DNA from: Lachnospiraceae bacterium GAM79
GTDB taxonomy: Bacteria; Bacillota; Clostridia; Lachnospirales; Lachnospiraceae
DNA length: 64,000 nt
NCBI GenBank assembly: GCA_003584705.1
Contig: AP018536.1
Coordinates: 620,001-684,000, forward strand
Direction: 5' to 3'
Below are positions 33,999-43,095 of the stretch, one piece after another. The notes under the pieces are model-generated. The model did not search any database. It was not told the DNA's origin and saw nothing but the letters and a program-made list of their open reading frames with translations. A program made the translations under genes and the position numbers. The number at the start of each line of letters is the position of its first letter. Position 1 is the first letter of the stretch.

Positions 33999-35699
33999 AT
34001 GAAGAAAAGAATACTACCGGTGATCATAGCAATCCTGCTGATCCTTGTGATCGCGGGCGGAGCACTGGGAAAGGTGCTGTTGGATAAATATTCCTACAGC
34101 AAAGAAGAGGCAGACTGGAACGAATTTTATCAGGTGTCAGAGAGTGACAGAAGTGCCATTATTTTACAGGACGAAATGGTAGAAGAACAGGCACTGATCA
34201 GAGATGACGTATGCTATTTTGATCTGGCAACTGTCCATAAATATATGAACGAAGTGTTTTATGCGGATATGACGGAAAAACTGTTGTTGTACGCCAATCC
34301 GACAGAAGTGATCCGTACGACTTTCGGCGAGACTTCCTATACGACAACAGAAGGCACACAGGATGCCGGATATGTGATCAGTTTCGTGGAAGGGGATACC
34401 GTATATGTGGCGGCGGATTATGTGAAGCTGTTCACAAATTATTCCTATGATTGTTATGACAGACATGTGCAGGTCTACACCGAATGGGGGACCAGACAGG
34501 TGGCACAGCTGAAAAAGGATACGGCGGTGCGTCTGCGGGGCGGTGTGAAGAGCCCGATCCTCACGCAGGCAGCGAAGGGAGATACCCTGGAGATTCTGGA
34601 GCAGATGGAGACCTGGAGCAAGGTGAAGACAGCGGATTCCGTGATCGGATATGTGGAGAACAAGCGTCTGGGAGATATTACGGAAGAGACCGAGACTCCG
34701 GTGACGGATTATCAGGAGCCGGAATATACTGCCCTGACTTCTGACAGCAAGATCTGCCTGGGCTGGCATTCTATCGGCGGTGCAGGCGGTAATGACACTC
34801 TGTACTCCATGGTGTCCGGTACGAAGGGTATGAATGTCATTGCACCGACCTGGTTCAGTCTGACGGATGAGAACGGAAGTATCCGGAACTTCGGAACAGC
34901 GAATTATGTAACCACGGCCCACAATATGGGCTTACAGGTATGGGGCGTGGTGGATAATTTTAATTACGCCAATGAGACCGGAACGGCCATCAGTACTCTG
35001 AATATGCTGTCCTCCACCACCAGCCGGCAGAACTTTGTGCGGAACGTGACAGATGCAGCAGTCAGCCTGGGACTGGACGGCATCAATGTGGACTTCGAGC
35101 AGCTGAGCAGTGACTGCGGGCCGCATTATGTGGAATTTATACGAGAACTTTCCATTCAGTGCCGCAACAGGGGACTGGTATTGTCCATTGCCAACTATGT
35201 ACCGTTCAATTTCAATGATTATTACCGTCTGGATATCCAGGGACAGGTTGCAGACTATGTCATTATCATGGGATATGACGAACACTGGCACGGAAGCAAG
35301 GATCCCGGAAGTGTGGCAAGCATCAGCTATGTATCCGGCGGTCTGGACAGAACATTGCAGGAGGTGCCTGCAAACAAGGTAGTCAATGCCCTTCCGTTCT
35401 ACACGATCCTGTGGAAGACCGAAGGCACGGATGTGACGGATGAATATATTACCATGAACAACGAGGCAGACTTCATGAACAGAGCCGGTGTGACGGCAGA
35501 GTGGGATGAGGAGACCTGTCAGAATTATGCAGAATGGACCTCCGGAAATGCCACCTATCAGATCTGGCTGGAAGATGCGGAATCCATCGCAGTGAAGCTG
35601 AACATGATGGCTACCAAGAATATTGGTGGTGTGGCGGTATGGAGACTAGGTTACGGAACACAGGCAGCCTGGGAACTGATCAATGCCTATCTGCAGTAG
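33999..35699 (+). CDS. GH18-family glycosidase with SH3 domain (YaaH/germination-type)
   Basis: This 566-residue protein has an N-terminal signal anchor (ILPVIIAILLILVIAGGALG), a copper-amine-oxidase/stalk-like region, an SH3 domain (about 160-225; VRLRGGVKSPILTQAAKGDT) and a C-terminal GH18 barrel (about 245-566). The catalytic motif DGINVDFEQ lies near residue 360 with the proton-donor Glu, and YDEHW follows. Relatives hydrolyse amino-sugar polymers such as cortex or peptidoglycan. GGGAG precedes ATG 33999. A terminator follows the gene. Confidence 0.88.
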   Translation: MKKRILPVIIAILLILVIAGGALGKVLLDKYSYSKEEADWNEFYQVSESDRSAIILQDEMVEEQALIRDDVCYFDLATVHKYMNEVFYADMTEKLLLYANPTEVIRTTFGETSYTTTEGTQDAGYVISFVEGDTVYVAADYVKLFTNYSYDCYDRHVQVYTEWGTRQVAQLKKDTAVRLRGGVKSPILTQAAKGDTLEILEQMETWSKVKTADSVIGYVENKRLGDITEETETPVTDYQEPEYTALTSDSKICLGWHSIGGAGGNDTLYSMVSGTKGMNVIAPTWFSLTDENGSIRNFGTANYVTTAHNMGLQVWGVVDNFNYANETGTAISTLNMLSSTTSRQNFVRNVTDAAVSLGLDGINVDFEQLSSDCGPHYVEFIRELSIQCRNRGLVLSIANYVPFNFNDYYRLDIQGQVADYVIIMGYDEHWHGSKDPGSVASISYVSGGLDRTLQEVPANKVVNALPFYTILWKTEGTDVTDEYITMNNEADFMNRAGVTAEWDEETCQNYAEWTSGNATYQIWLEDAESIAVKLNMMATKNIGGVAVWRLGYGTQAAWELINAYLQ

Positions 35700-35716
35700 G
35701 AACAGAATAACATAGT

Positions 35717-35750
35717 AAAAGCCCGGTCCCGCAAGGGACTGGGCTTTATT
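35717..35750 (+). terminator. Terminator after the GH18 gene
   Basis: AAAGCCCGGTCCC pairs with GGGACTGGGCTTT around a GCAA tetraloop, then TATT. On the minus strand it can also serve the convergent surface-protein gene. Confidence 0.88.
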
Positions 35751-35763
35751 GCTGCCGAAAACT

Positions 35764-36639
35764 TTATTCCGCTTCCTGTACGTTCTTTCTGCGGATGGTA
35801 TAGCCTCCGGCCATGCATACAACTGCGGCACCCAGAAGCCAGAACATTGCAGAATTTTCACCGGTCTTTGGAACGTTGTCATATTCGGAAGAAGTACTGT
35901 TCTGTGTGGCCTGTGCAGGAGCTGTGGTCTGTGTGGGCTGCTCGGTAGCTGCAGGAGCTGCTTCTGCGGCAGCAGCGGGAGCGGGAGCGGTGGTGCTGTA
36001 ATACTTTGCTTCGGTCTTCAGGGATCCGTCTTCAATGGCCAGCTTACCTGCGGCGAAACTGTAGGCCTCATAGAAAACGCTCTGGTCACGGTTGTCTTTG
36101 GCAATCAGATGATTGACGGTACCGACACCGTTGATGGTGGCATGCAGATTATTGGATTTATCATCTGTCAGGCCGATCATTTCCAGAGTGTCTACATTGC
36201 TGTTGAAATTTGCCTTGGCATCGCCATATACATAGGCATGAGATACATCACCGTTGACAGCACCGGAGGTACCGCTCAGGAAATAGACACTGTCATAGCC
36301 GTTGGCATAGACTACGGGAACACCAACAGTATTCTTGAAGGTCAGGTTGCCCAGACGGACAGAAACCTTGAGGGCCAGGGCATTGTTCTCCACATCGTTG
36401 TCGATGACAATATAGTCACCGTCTTTGATATTCTGCTGCAGATAATACAACTCGCGGTCCTGAACTTCTGCGGACCAGCTGGATGCTTCCTTGTATCTCC
36501 ACTCGGAACTGCTGTCGGAATAGTTCAGAACATAGGTGGTGGGCTCCGCAGCCTTTACAGTGATCTTTCCCAGACCGGGAATAGCAAAGCATACGGCAGC
36601 CAGCGTGAACAGTGTGACAAATTTTTTAAGTCTCTTCAT
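35764..36639 (-). CDS. Cell-wall-anchored surface protein with VPKTG sorting signal
   Basis: This 291-residue protein has a signal peptide (MKRLKKFVTLFTLAAVCFAI, then PGLGKITVKA), a beta-rich repetitive ectodomain of about 180 residues with alternating Asn, Asp and Val, an Ala/Thr/Pro-rich wall-spanning stretch (about 215-255), and a C-terminal sorting signal: VPKTGEN, a hydrophobic helix and the RRKN basic tail. It should be attached to the wall by a sortase. The adjacent class B sortase gene upstream on the same strand is its likely partner. The ligand is unknown. Confidence 0.85.
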   Translation of the reverse strand: MKRLKKFVTLFTLAAVCFAIPGLGKITVKAAEPTTYVLNYSDSSSEWRYKEASSWSAEVQDRELYYLQQNIKDGDYIVIDNDVENNALALKVSVRLGNLTFKNTVGVPVVYANGYDSVYFLSGTSGAVNGDVSHAYVYGDAKANFNSNVDTLEMIGLTDDKSNNLHATINGVGTVNHLIAKDNRDQSVFYEAYSFAAGKLAIEDGSLKTEAKYYSTTAPAPAAAAEAAPAATEQPTQTTAPAQATQNSTSSEYDNVPKTGENSAMFWLLGAAVVCMAGGYTIRRKNVQEAE

Positions 36640-36665
36640 AAGAAAACCTCCTGATTGTCTGTGAG

Positions 36666-37529
36666 TTATTCCTGTATGGGAAGGTAGTGATCACCGGGTT
36701 CTACTTCTTTGGCAACGACTACGAACCGGCCCTGCTCTACATGGTATACGCAGGTGGACAGTGTCAGAAAATGATCTCCGAACTCTGCGGTGACACCGGT
36801 GTCATACTGGGATAACTGCTTGATATTGTTATAAAAGTCATCAAATTCTTCCTGCGTATCCGCCTGGAAAAATTTGTAGAACTTAAATACCTGATCTGTT
36901 TTCCGGTAGACCTGGGAGCGAAAGACAGCAATGATCTCGTAATTGCGCTGACACTCTTCGGTATAGAGGATAATGTTTTTGTGTTCCTTATAGAAATCCT
37001 GATTCTCGTAATCGGTCAGATTGCCGAACATGGCACCGGATTTCATATTGTGACCGTGAATGATAAGATTCGTGGTCAGAGGATCTACACAGCTCTCATC
37101 GTCAAGGAGCAGACAGCCGTTTTTATTTTCGCTGCCGTCAAAAGCACGGTAGAGATAATAGGTCTCATCTTCCGGAGTCCACATTACCGGATAATCGATA
37201 TTGGTGCCCGGAATCTGCAGCCAGGCCGCCATATCCTTGTTGGCAAGAAAACTGTCGGAATAAGGGTTGGCCACTCGTTCGAACTCCTCGGTGGAAGCCG
37301 GGGTCTCTTCTGTGGACGGTTCCGGGGAGGCGGTAACGGTCGGCTCACCTTCGACTGTGGAAGGTGCCTGCGTGGTCTCCACGGACTGCGTCGGGCGCAA
37401 TTCATCCAGCGCTTCCTCCATACGCCGGTCTTCGATCCGCCCTTTTACCAACAGGATCACTGCAGCAAGAACACAAATTCCCGCCAGAACAAATAAAATG
37501 ATAGAAAGAGTTTTTTTGCTTATTTTCAT
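36666..37529 (-). CDS. srtB: Class B sortase
   Basis: This 287-residue protein has an N-terminal signal anchor (LSIILFVLAGICVLAAVILL), a Thr/Pro/Glu-rich spacer (about 45-80) and a sortase domain. The catalytic His is in LIIHGHNM (about residue 155), the Cys in LSTCVY (about 258) and the Arg in EQGRFVVVAK (about 268). It cleaves sorting signals and links proteins to peptidoglycan. The ATG at 37529 has no ribosome-binding site and lies six bases after a -10 box, suggesting a leaderless mRNA. The VPKTG protein gene follows by 26 bases. Confidence 0.9.
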   Translation of the reverse strand: MKISKKTLSIILFVLAGICVLAAVILLVKGRIEDRRMEEALDELRPTQSVETTQAPSTVEGEPTVTASPEPSTEETPASTEEFERVANPYSDSFLANKDMAAWLQIPGTNIDYPVMWTPEDETYYLYRAFDGSENKNGCLLLDDESCVDPLTTNLIIHGHNMKSGAMFGNLTDYENQDFYKEHKNIILYTEECQRNYEIIAVFRSQVYRKTDQVFKFYKFFQADTQEEFDDFYNNIKQLSQYDTGVTAEFGDHFLTLSTCVYHVEQGRFVVVAKEVEPGDHYLPIQE

Positions 37530-37535
37530 AATGGT

Positions 37536-37565
37536 ATTATACGCTGAAGTAGTAAGGGGATGCAA
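37536..37565 (-). promoter_or_regulatory. Promoter of the sortase gene
   Basis: On the minus strand TTGCAT (37565-37560) and TATAAT (37541-37536) are 18 bases apart. The initiating ATG is at 37529, about where transcription should begin. Confidence 0.7.
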
Positions 37566-37663
37566 TAGTTTAAAACAAAAGGATTTCTTAATTTTCGGAA
37601 GATATTTCCAGAGAAAAAGGCATATAAAATCATATAGAATAAAAGAGACACCGGAGAACAGGG

Positions 37664-38392
37664 ATGGAACAGAAAGTGTTAAGGGCGGTGATGGTATGCC
37701 TGTTGCTTATGTCTATGGCGATACTTGGCAGGGAAACGGCGACATATGTGGAAACGGTAAATGTCGTGAATGCCTTGCAGGGGAATAATGCGGACACGGA
37801 CGGAATACCGACGGTAGTGATCGATGCCGGCCATGGCGGGGATGACCCGGGGAAGATTGGTATCAACGGAGCACCGGAGAAGGATATCAATCTTCGGATC
37901 ACACAGAAACTGAGACAGTATCTGGAGGCAGACGGAATCCGGGTGGTGCTGACCAGAGAGACGGAGGATGGATTGTATGATGCATCTGCTCCCAATAAGA
38001 AAGTGCAGGATATGAAACGCCGGATCGAAAAGATTGAGCAGACGGATCCGGTTCTCACGGTGAGCATCCATCAGAACAGCTATCCGGAAGAGTATGTGCA
38101 CGGAGCGCAGGTCTTCTATTATAATGGCAGCAGCGGAGGGGAACAACTGGCAGGGCTGATCCAGACACAGCTGGTCCAGGATCTGGATCCGGAGAACCAC
38201 CGGCAGATCAAGCCCAACGACAGCTATTATCTTTTGAAAAAAACCAAAGGAACCATCGTTATTGTGGAATGCGGCTTCCTGTCCAATGCGGCAGAGGCGG
38301 GAAAACTGTGTGACGAGGCCTATCAGGACAGAGTGGCATGGTCGATCCACAAAGGAATTTTACAGTACATTAACGGGATACAGAAGGATTGA
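37664..38392 (+). CDS. cwlD: N-acetylmuramoyl-L-alanine amidase (CwlD-like)
   Basis: This 242-residue Amidase_3 protein has a signal anchor at residues 6-22 and the zinc and catalytic motifs IDAGHGGDDPG (about 48), EKDINL (about 68), VSIHQNS (about 127) and VIVECGFLSN (about 200). It cleaves the amide between muramic acid and the stem peptide; CwlD acts in spore cortex muramic-lactam formation in Bacillus. Length and layout fit CwlD better than multidomain autolysins. GGAGAACAGGG precedes the ATG. It is divergent from the sortase. Confidence 0.88.
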   Translation: MEQKVLRAVMVCLLLMSMAILGRETATYVETVNVVNALQGNNADTDGIPTVVIDAGHGGDDPGKIGINGAPEKDINLRITQKLRQYLEADGIRVVLTRETEDGLYDASAPNKKVQDMKRRIEKIEQTDPVLTVSIHQNSYPEEYVHGAQVFYYNGSSGGEQLAGLIQTQLVQDLDPENHRQIKPNDSYYLLKKTKGTIVIVECGFLSNAAEAGKLCDEAYQDRVAWSIHKGILQYINGIQKD

Positions 38393-38420
38393 AACGGGAA
38401 ATACAAAATAAAGGCACGAG

Positions 38421-38449
38421 TTGTATACACAGTGTTATTATGATAATAT
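38421..38449 (+). promoter_or_regulatory. Promoter of the DUF6020-like gene
   Basis: TTGTAT (38421-38426) and TAATAT (38444-38449) are 17 bases apart. Transcription would start near 38456, supporting translation from 38497 rather than from the ATG at 38455. Confidence 0.6.
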
Positions 38450-38496
38450 AGGATTTGTATGTTATGACAGAATTTTATAAAGTTACGGGAGAGAAA

Positions 38497-40281
38497 ATGA
38501 GTCGATATCAAAAAATAAGAAATGTTCTGTTGACCGTGATCGTGACACTGGCATTGCAATGTACATTTGAAGTCTGCCTGGGAGGATACGTGGATTCGAA
38601 TCTTGTCAATGGGCTGAATAAACTGTGCGGAGCATTTACGGTGCTGGATTATACAGATCTGTTAACGGCTGCGGCAGTATTTGTAATGCTTAAGGAAGTG
38701 AAGAAAAGAGAGGCGAAGACAGATGTGGCAACGTTGGTGCTTTCTGTTATTCTGTCATTCCTTCTTATAGTATGTATCAGCTTTAAGAAATATGATTCTG
38801 CCATTTTCCTGTGGGGCAATTCTTTTCAGATACTATTATCCACGTTCTGCGTTTTGGGGTTTGCAGTGTTATTGTATCTGGTATTGCGCCTGGTATATTT
38901 TGGGCTGGAGCATGTGGAATTACCCGCAGAGCAGGGCAAAAAGCACCTACAGATGGTGGGCTTTTTTGTAATAGCCTTCAGCTGGCTGTTCTGGATCCTG
39001 CTAAATTATCCGGGAACTACCAGTGGGGACGGTCTGGTGCAACTGAAACAGTTTCTGGGTGAACAGGACTGGGGAGCGGCACATCCGCCATTTTCCTCCG
39101 CAATTATGGGAATCTGTTTTGTGCTGGGAAGAACCATTGCAGATGCCAATTTCGGCTTTTTCCTGTATTGCCTGCTGCAGACACTGGTAGGGGCCTATGC
39201 TTTTTCCCTCAGCATGAAAAAACTGCAGGAGCTGGGAATTTCATGGAAATGGTGTGCCGTGGGAATCCTGCTTTTCGCCCTGACACCTTTTTGGGGAACC
39301 TATGCCCAATGGTTTGAGAAAGATCTGCTGTATGCGGAAATGACGGTGTTACAGGCAGTATATCTGATGTCGATACTGAAAAAGAAGGAATGTGGCGGGA
39401 AAGATGCGGCGGGACTGATTGTATTCAGTGTATTATCCTGCCTGCTTAGAAATAACGGGATCTATGCGATTGTTCCGGCACTGCTTTTGCTGGCAATTTA
39501 TCTGAAAGGCAAAGAACGCAGGAAGGCATTCCTGGTATTGCTGGCAACTGTGGTGATCTATGAACTGATCACGGTGGTGGGATACAGAGCGTTGATCGAT
39601 GTGGGAAAACCGGCAGCTTCCGAGGGGCTGAGCGTACCGTTCCAGCAGACGGCGAGATATGTCTGCGAATACGAAGATGAGGTTACGGAATATGAGAGAC
39701 AGGTGATCAATGATACCCTGAACTTTGATGCTATGAAAAATTATGAACCCCGGATTTCGGATCCCATTAAAATATTATATCGAGGCGGAGACCTGGGGCC
39801 CTACATGAAAATATGGGTGCAGATGTTTTTCAAGCATCCGGGATGCTATGTGGCGGCATTTGTCAACAAGGGCTATGGCTATCTGGCACCGGTGGAACAG
39901 AACATAGAGGCCTGGATCCAGCTGGAGTATCCGGAATATGCGCAGGAACAGGGAATTCATCATACATTTCCCATTCAGACATCGGAGTTTCTGCTGCAGA
40001 TCTGGTTCCTCAGTATGCGGCTGCCGCTGATCAAGTATCTGTGTACTCCGGGATTGTATACCTGGATTCTGGTAGTGCTGGCATTTTTCCTGTGGAAAAA
40101 GAAAAGATACAGTGCGTTGATACTGCTGGTTCCCAGCTTTATAAACGTGTTGGTGTGCCTGGCATCCCCCATGTCCAATGCAATCCGCTATGAACTGCCG
40201 ACCGTGGCGGTGATTCCGCTGCTGGTCGGATGGACCGTTTATTCTGTACACACAACATCCCGGCAGACAGGAGAGGAATAA
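38497..40281 (+). CDS. DUF6020-like polytopic membrane protein
   Basis: This 594-residue protein has about twelve helices. A conserved extracytoplasmic segment FWILLNYPGTTSGDGLVQLK, followed by FLGEQDWGAAHPPF, occurs near residues 165-200, and a soluble loop of about 90 residues lies near 385-480. The pattern fits DUF6020 proteins of Lachnospiraceae, which resemble GT-C glycosyltransferases in topology. The reaction is unknown. ATG 38497 has the site GGGAGAGAAA. It has its own promoter and is followed after 68 bases by the Sua5 gene. Confidence 0.72.
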   Translation: MSRYQKIRNVLLTVIVTLALQCTFEVCLGGYVDSNLVNGLNKLCGAFTVLDYTDLLTAAAVFVMLKEVKKREAKTDVATLVLSVILSFLLIVCISFKKYDSAIFLWGNSFQILLSTFCVLGFAVLLYLVLRLVYFGLEHVELPAEQGKKHLQMVGFFVIAFSWLFWILLNYPGTTSGDGLVQLKQFLGEQDWGAAHPPFSSAIMGICFVLGRTIADANFGFFLYCLLQTLVGAYAFSLSMKKLQELGISWKWCAVGILLFALTPFWGTYAQWFEKDLLYAEMTVLQAVYLMSILKKKECGGKDAAGLIVFSVLSCLLRNNGIYAIVPALLLLAIYLKGKERRKAFLVLLATVVIYELITVVGYRALIDVGKPAASEGLSVPFQQTARYVCEYEDEVTEYERQVINDTLNFDAMKNYEPRISDPIKILYRGGDLGPYMKIWVQMFFKHPGCYVAAFVNKGYGYLAPVEQNIEAWIQLEYPEYAQEQGIHHTFPIQTSEFLLQIWFLSMRLPLIKYLCTPGLYTWILVVLAFFLWKKKRYSALILLVPSFINVLVCLASPMSNAIRYELPTVAVIPLLVGWTVYSVHTTSRQTGEE

Positions 40282-40349
40282 TCTTTCCATTTGACCGGGG
40301 ATATGATATACTATATCCAAATGCAATTTAGAACACAGAAGGTAAAAAC

Positions 40350-41414
40350 ATGGAGACTGAGATCATAAAGATTCGTCCCGGAGAGGGCCCCGTCAGCGAA
40401 GAAGATGAGGAGAAACTCCGGGCGGCGGGAGCAATCCTGCAGCAGGGAGGACTGGTGGCTTTCCCTACCGAGACCGTGTACGGGCTGGGGGGAGATGCAC
40501 TGAATCCTTCTTCTTCCCAGAAAATATATGCGGCAAAGGGCAGACCGTCCGACAACCCACTGATCGTTCATATTTATCGGTTTGAGGACATTTACAAGAT
40601 TACAAAGGAGGTACCGGAAGAGGCACGGAAGATCGCGGATGCTTTCTGGCCGGGTCCCCTGACCATGATCCTGCCGAAATCAGACGCGGTGCCTTATGAG
40701 ACCACAGGTGGTCTGGATACGGTAGCGATCCGTATGCCCTCGCATCCGGCGGCGCAGAAGCTGATCAAATACAGCGGGGGATATATTGCGGCGCCCAGTG
40801 CCAATACTTCCGGCAAGCCCAGTCCCACAGTGGCAAAATATGTCGAAGAAGATATGATGGGGCGGATCGATGCCATCATTGATGGCGGTGAGGTGGGGAT
40901 TGGCCTGGAATCCACCATTATTGACCTGACGGTGACACCGCCACAGATCCTGCGGCCCGGATACATTACCCAGGAGAAACTGAGCACAGTGCTGGGAACA
41001 GTGGATACGGACACCACGATCCTGCGGGCAGACAGCGGACAGGCACCCAAGGCCCCCGGAATGAAGTACAGACATTATGCACCCAGGGGAGAACTCACCA
41101 TCGTAGAGGGAACCCCGGGGCAGGTAAGGGAGTATATTAACCGGGCTGCGGCAGCAGATCATACCGCAGGAGAGAAGACCGGAATCATCGGAACCGAAGA
41201 AATGCTGTCCGGTTATATAGCAGATGTGGTGAAAAGTGTCGGCAGCCGTAAGGATGAGGACAGTATCGCCAGACATCTGTACACTATTCTGAGAGAATTC
41301 GATGATGAAGGTGTGACAAAGATCTATTCCGAGGGATTTTCCACGGAAGGCTTCGGACAGGCCATTATGAACCGGCTGTTGAAAGCAGCGGGCCATAAAG
41401 TAGTAAAACTTTAA
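40350..41414 (+). CDS. L-threonylcarbamoyladenylate synthase (Sua5 type)
   Basis: This 354-residue protein has an N-terminal YrdC domain with GGLVAFPTETVYGLGGDA (about 32-49), KGRPSDNPLIVHI (about 66) and APSANTSGKPSPT (about 150), plus a C-terminal Sua5 domain (about 245-354; APGMKYRHYAPRG linker). It makes threonylcarbamoyl-AMP from threonine, bicarbonate and ATP for the t6A modification of ANN-decoding tRNAs. It starts at ATG 40350 and leads the rpiB-upp cluster, 24 bases before rpiB. Confidence 0.94.
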   Translation: METEIIKIRPGEGPVSEEDEEKLRAAGAILQQGGLVAFPTETVYGLGGDALNPSSSQKIYAAKGRPSDNPLIVHIYRFEDIYKITKEVPEEARKIADAFWPGPLTMILPKSDAVPYETTGGLDTVAIRMPSHPAAQKLIKYSGGYIAAPSANTSGKPSPTVAKYVEEDMMGRIDAIIDGGEVGIGLESTIIDLTVTPPQILRPGYITQEKLSTVLGTVDTDTTILRADSGQAPKAPGMKYRHYAPRGELTIVEGTPGQVREYINRAAAADHTAGEKTGIIGTEEMLSGYIADVVKSVGSRKDEDSIARHLYTILREFDDEGVTKIYSEGFSTEGFGQAIMNRLLKAAGHKVVKL

Positions 41415-41438
41415 ACAGAAAATACGAGGAGAAGGAAA

Positions 41439-41870
41439 ATGATAGCAATCGCAAGTGATCATGGCGGATATGATCTGAAAGAAAGAGTAAAGAAATATTT
41501 AGAGGAGAAGAACATTCCTTATCAGGATATGGGATGTGACAGCAAGGCAAGCTGCGATTACCCTGTGTTCGGACATGCAGCGGCAAGGGCTGTGGCAGAC
41601 GGTACCTGCGAGAAGGGTATCGTGATCTGCACCACCGGTATCGGTATCAGCATTTCTGCCAACAAGGTAAAGGGGATCCGCTGCGCACTCTGCTCCGATC
41701 CTCTGTCGGCGAAGATGACCAGACTGCACAACGATGCCAACATGCTGGCAATGGGTGCAGGCATTGTCGGTGAGAACCTGGCGCTGGAGATCGTGGAGAC
41801 TTTCCTGAATACACCTTTTTCCGGAGAAGAGAGACACAGCCGCAGAATCAGCCTGATCGAAGAGGTTTAA
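41439..41870 (+). CDS. rpiB: Ribose-5-phosphate isomerase B
   Basis: This 143-residue RpiB/LacAB enzyme shows ASDHGGYDLKE (residues 4-14), the active-site Cys and loop ICTTGIGISISANK (about 64-77), and the HNDANMLAMGAGIVG motif (about 98-112). It interconverts ribose-5-phosphate and ribulose-5-phosphate. The GGAGAAGG site precedes the ATG. Genes around it (Sua5, upp, dCMP deaminase) form a nucleotide-related run. Confidence 0.93.
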   Translation: MIAIASDHGGYDLKERVKKYLEEKNIPYQDMGCDSKASCDYPVFGHAAARAVADGTCEKGIVICTTGIGISISANKVKGIRCALCSDPLSAKMTRLHNDANMLAMGAGIVGENLALEIVETFLNTPFSGEERHSRRISLIEEV

Positions 41871-41936
41871 TGCATTACACAGACACGAACAACGAAATAC
41901 CATTATAACAAATACAAAACACAGGAGGACAACAAT

Positions 41937-42566
41937 ATGTCAAAAGTAGTAGTTATGGATCACCCCTTAATCGAGCAGAAGATTGGAATCATCCGCAGAA
42001 AGGAGACCGGTACCAAGGACTTCAGACAGAACATCAGCGAGATCGCAATGCTGATCGGTTATGAAGCAACCAAGGATCTGCCTCTGGAAGAAGTAGAGAT
42101 CGAGACCCCTATCTGCAAGACCACCGTGAAGCAGTTAAAGGGTAAAAAGCTGGCACTGGTACCTATCCTGCGTGCAGGTCTGGGTATGGTAGACGGTATG
42201 TTATCCCTGATCCCTGCTGCAAAAGTAGGACATATCGGCCTGTATCGCAATCCTGAGACCTTAAAGCCTGTAGAATATTACTGCAAGCTGCCTGCAGACT
42301 GTGCAGAGCGTGAGGTATTCGTGGTAGATCCCATGCTGGCTACCGGCGGTTCTTCCATCGCAGCCATCCAGCTGTTAAAGGACAAGGGCTGCAAGAGCAT
42401 CCGTCTGCTGTGCATCATCGCTGCACCCGAAGGTGTAAAAGCTATGCAGGAAGCACATCCGGATGTGGATATCTATATCGGAGCACTGGATCAGAAGCTG
42501 AATGATCATGGATACATTGTTCCCGGACTGGGAGATGCAGGAGACCGTATTTTCGGTACCAAATAA
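41937..42566 (+). CDS. upp: Uracil phosphoribosyltransferase
   Basis: This 209-residue enzyme makes UMP from uracil and PRPP. Family motifs include [12 protein letters not shown] (about 8), [13 protein letters not shown] (about 75), the PRPP-binding loop [14 protein letters not shown] (about 128) and the uracil-binding [12 protein letters not shown] near residue 192. AGGAGG lies upstream of the ATG. It is 66 bases after rpiB and 11 bases before the dCMP deaminase gene, consistent with a pyrimidine-salvage operon. Confidence 0.97.
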   Translation: MSKVVVMDHPLIEQKIGIIRRKETGTKDFRQNISEIAMLIGYEATKDLPLEEVEIETPICKTTVKQLKGKKLALVPILRAGLGMVDGMLSLIPAAKVGHIGLYRNPETLKPVEYYCKLPADCAEREVFVVDPMLATGGSSIAAIQLLKDKGCKSIRLLCIIAAPEGVKAMQEAHPDVDIYIGALDQKLNDHGYIVPGLGDAGDRIFGTK

Positions 42567-42577
42567 AGGAGACACCC

Positions 42578-43069
42578 ATGAGTGCCAAACGCAGCGATTA
42601 TATCAGCTGGGATGAATATTTTATGGGGGTGGCCCACCTGTCTGGAATGCGGTCCAAGGACCCGAATACCCAGGTGGGAGCCTGCATTGTCAGCCCGGAC
42701 AACAAGATCCTGTCCATGGGATACAACGGCTTCCCCAAGGGTTGTTCCGACGATGAGTTCCCCTGGGAGAGGGAGAACGACAATGACAGGAATCTGACAA
42801 AGTATCCCTTTGTAACACATAGTGAACTGAATGCTATTTTGAATTATCGTGGCGGTTCCCTGGAGGGGACGAAGCTGTATGTCTCTCTTTTCCCCTGCAA
42901 TGAATGTGCGAAAGCCATTATCCAGGCGGGGATCCGCACGGTGGTATATGACAGCGATAAGTATGCGGGAACTCCGTCCAACCGGGCAGCCAAGCGGATG
43001 TTTGACGCGGCCGGAGTGAATTACGTGCAGTACCGTAAGACGGGCCGCATGATACGCATCGAGGTCTGA
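42578..43069 (+). CDS. dCMP deaminase (ComEB-like cytidine/deoxycytidylate deaminase)
   Basis: This 163-residue zinc deaminase has the HxE motif in THSELNAIL (about residue 80) and PCNECAKAI (about 105), which bind zinc and catalyse hydrolytic deamination. The N-terminal SWDEYFMGVAHLSGMRSKDP and NTQVGACIV are typical of dCMP deaminase rather than cytidine deaminase. It supplies dUMP for dTMP synthesis. AAAGGAG precedes the ATG, 11 bases after upp. Confidence 0.93.
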   Translation: MSAKRSDYISWDEYFMGVAHLSGMRSKDPNTQVGACIVSPDNKILSMGYNGFPKGCSDDEFPWERENDNDRNLTKYPFVTHSELNAILNYRGGSLEGTKLYVSLFPCNECAKAIIQAGIRTVVYDSDKYAGTPSNRAAKRMFDAAGVNYVQYRKTGRMIRIEV

Positions 43070-43095
43070 AGCAACAGATAAAAGGAGTAAAACGG

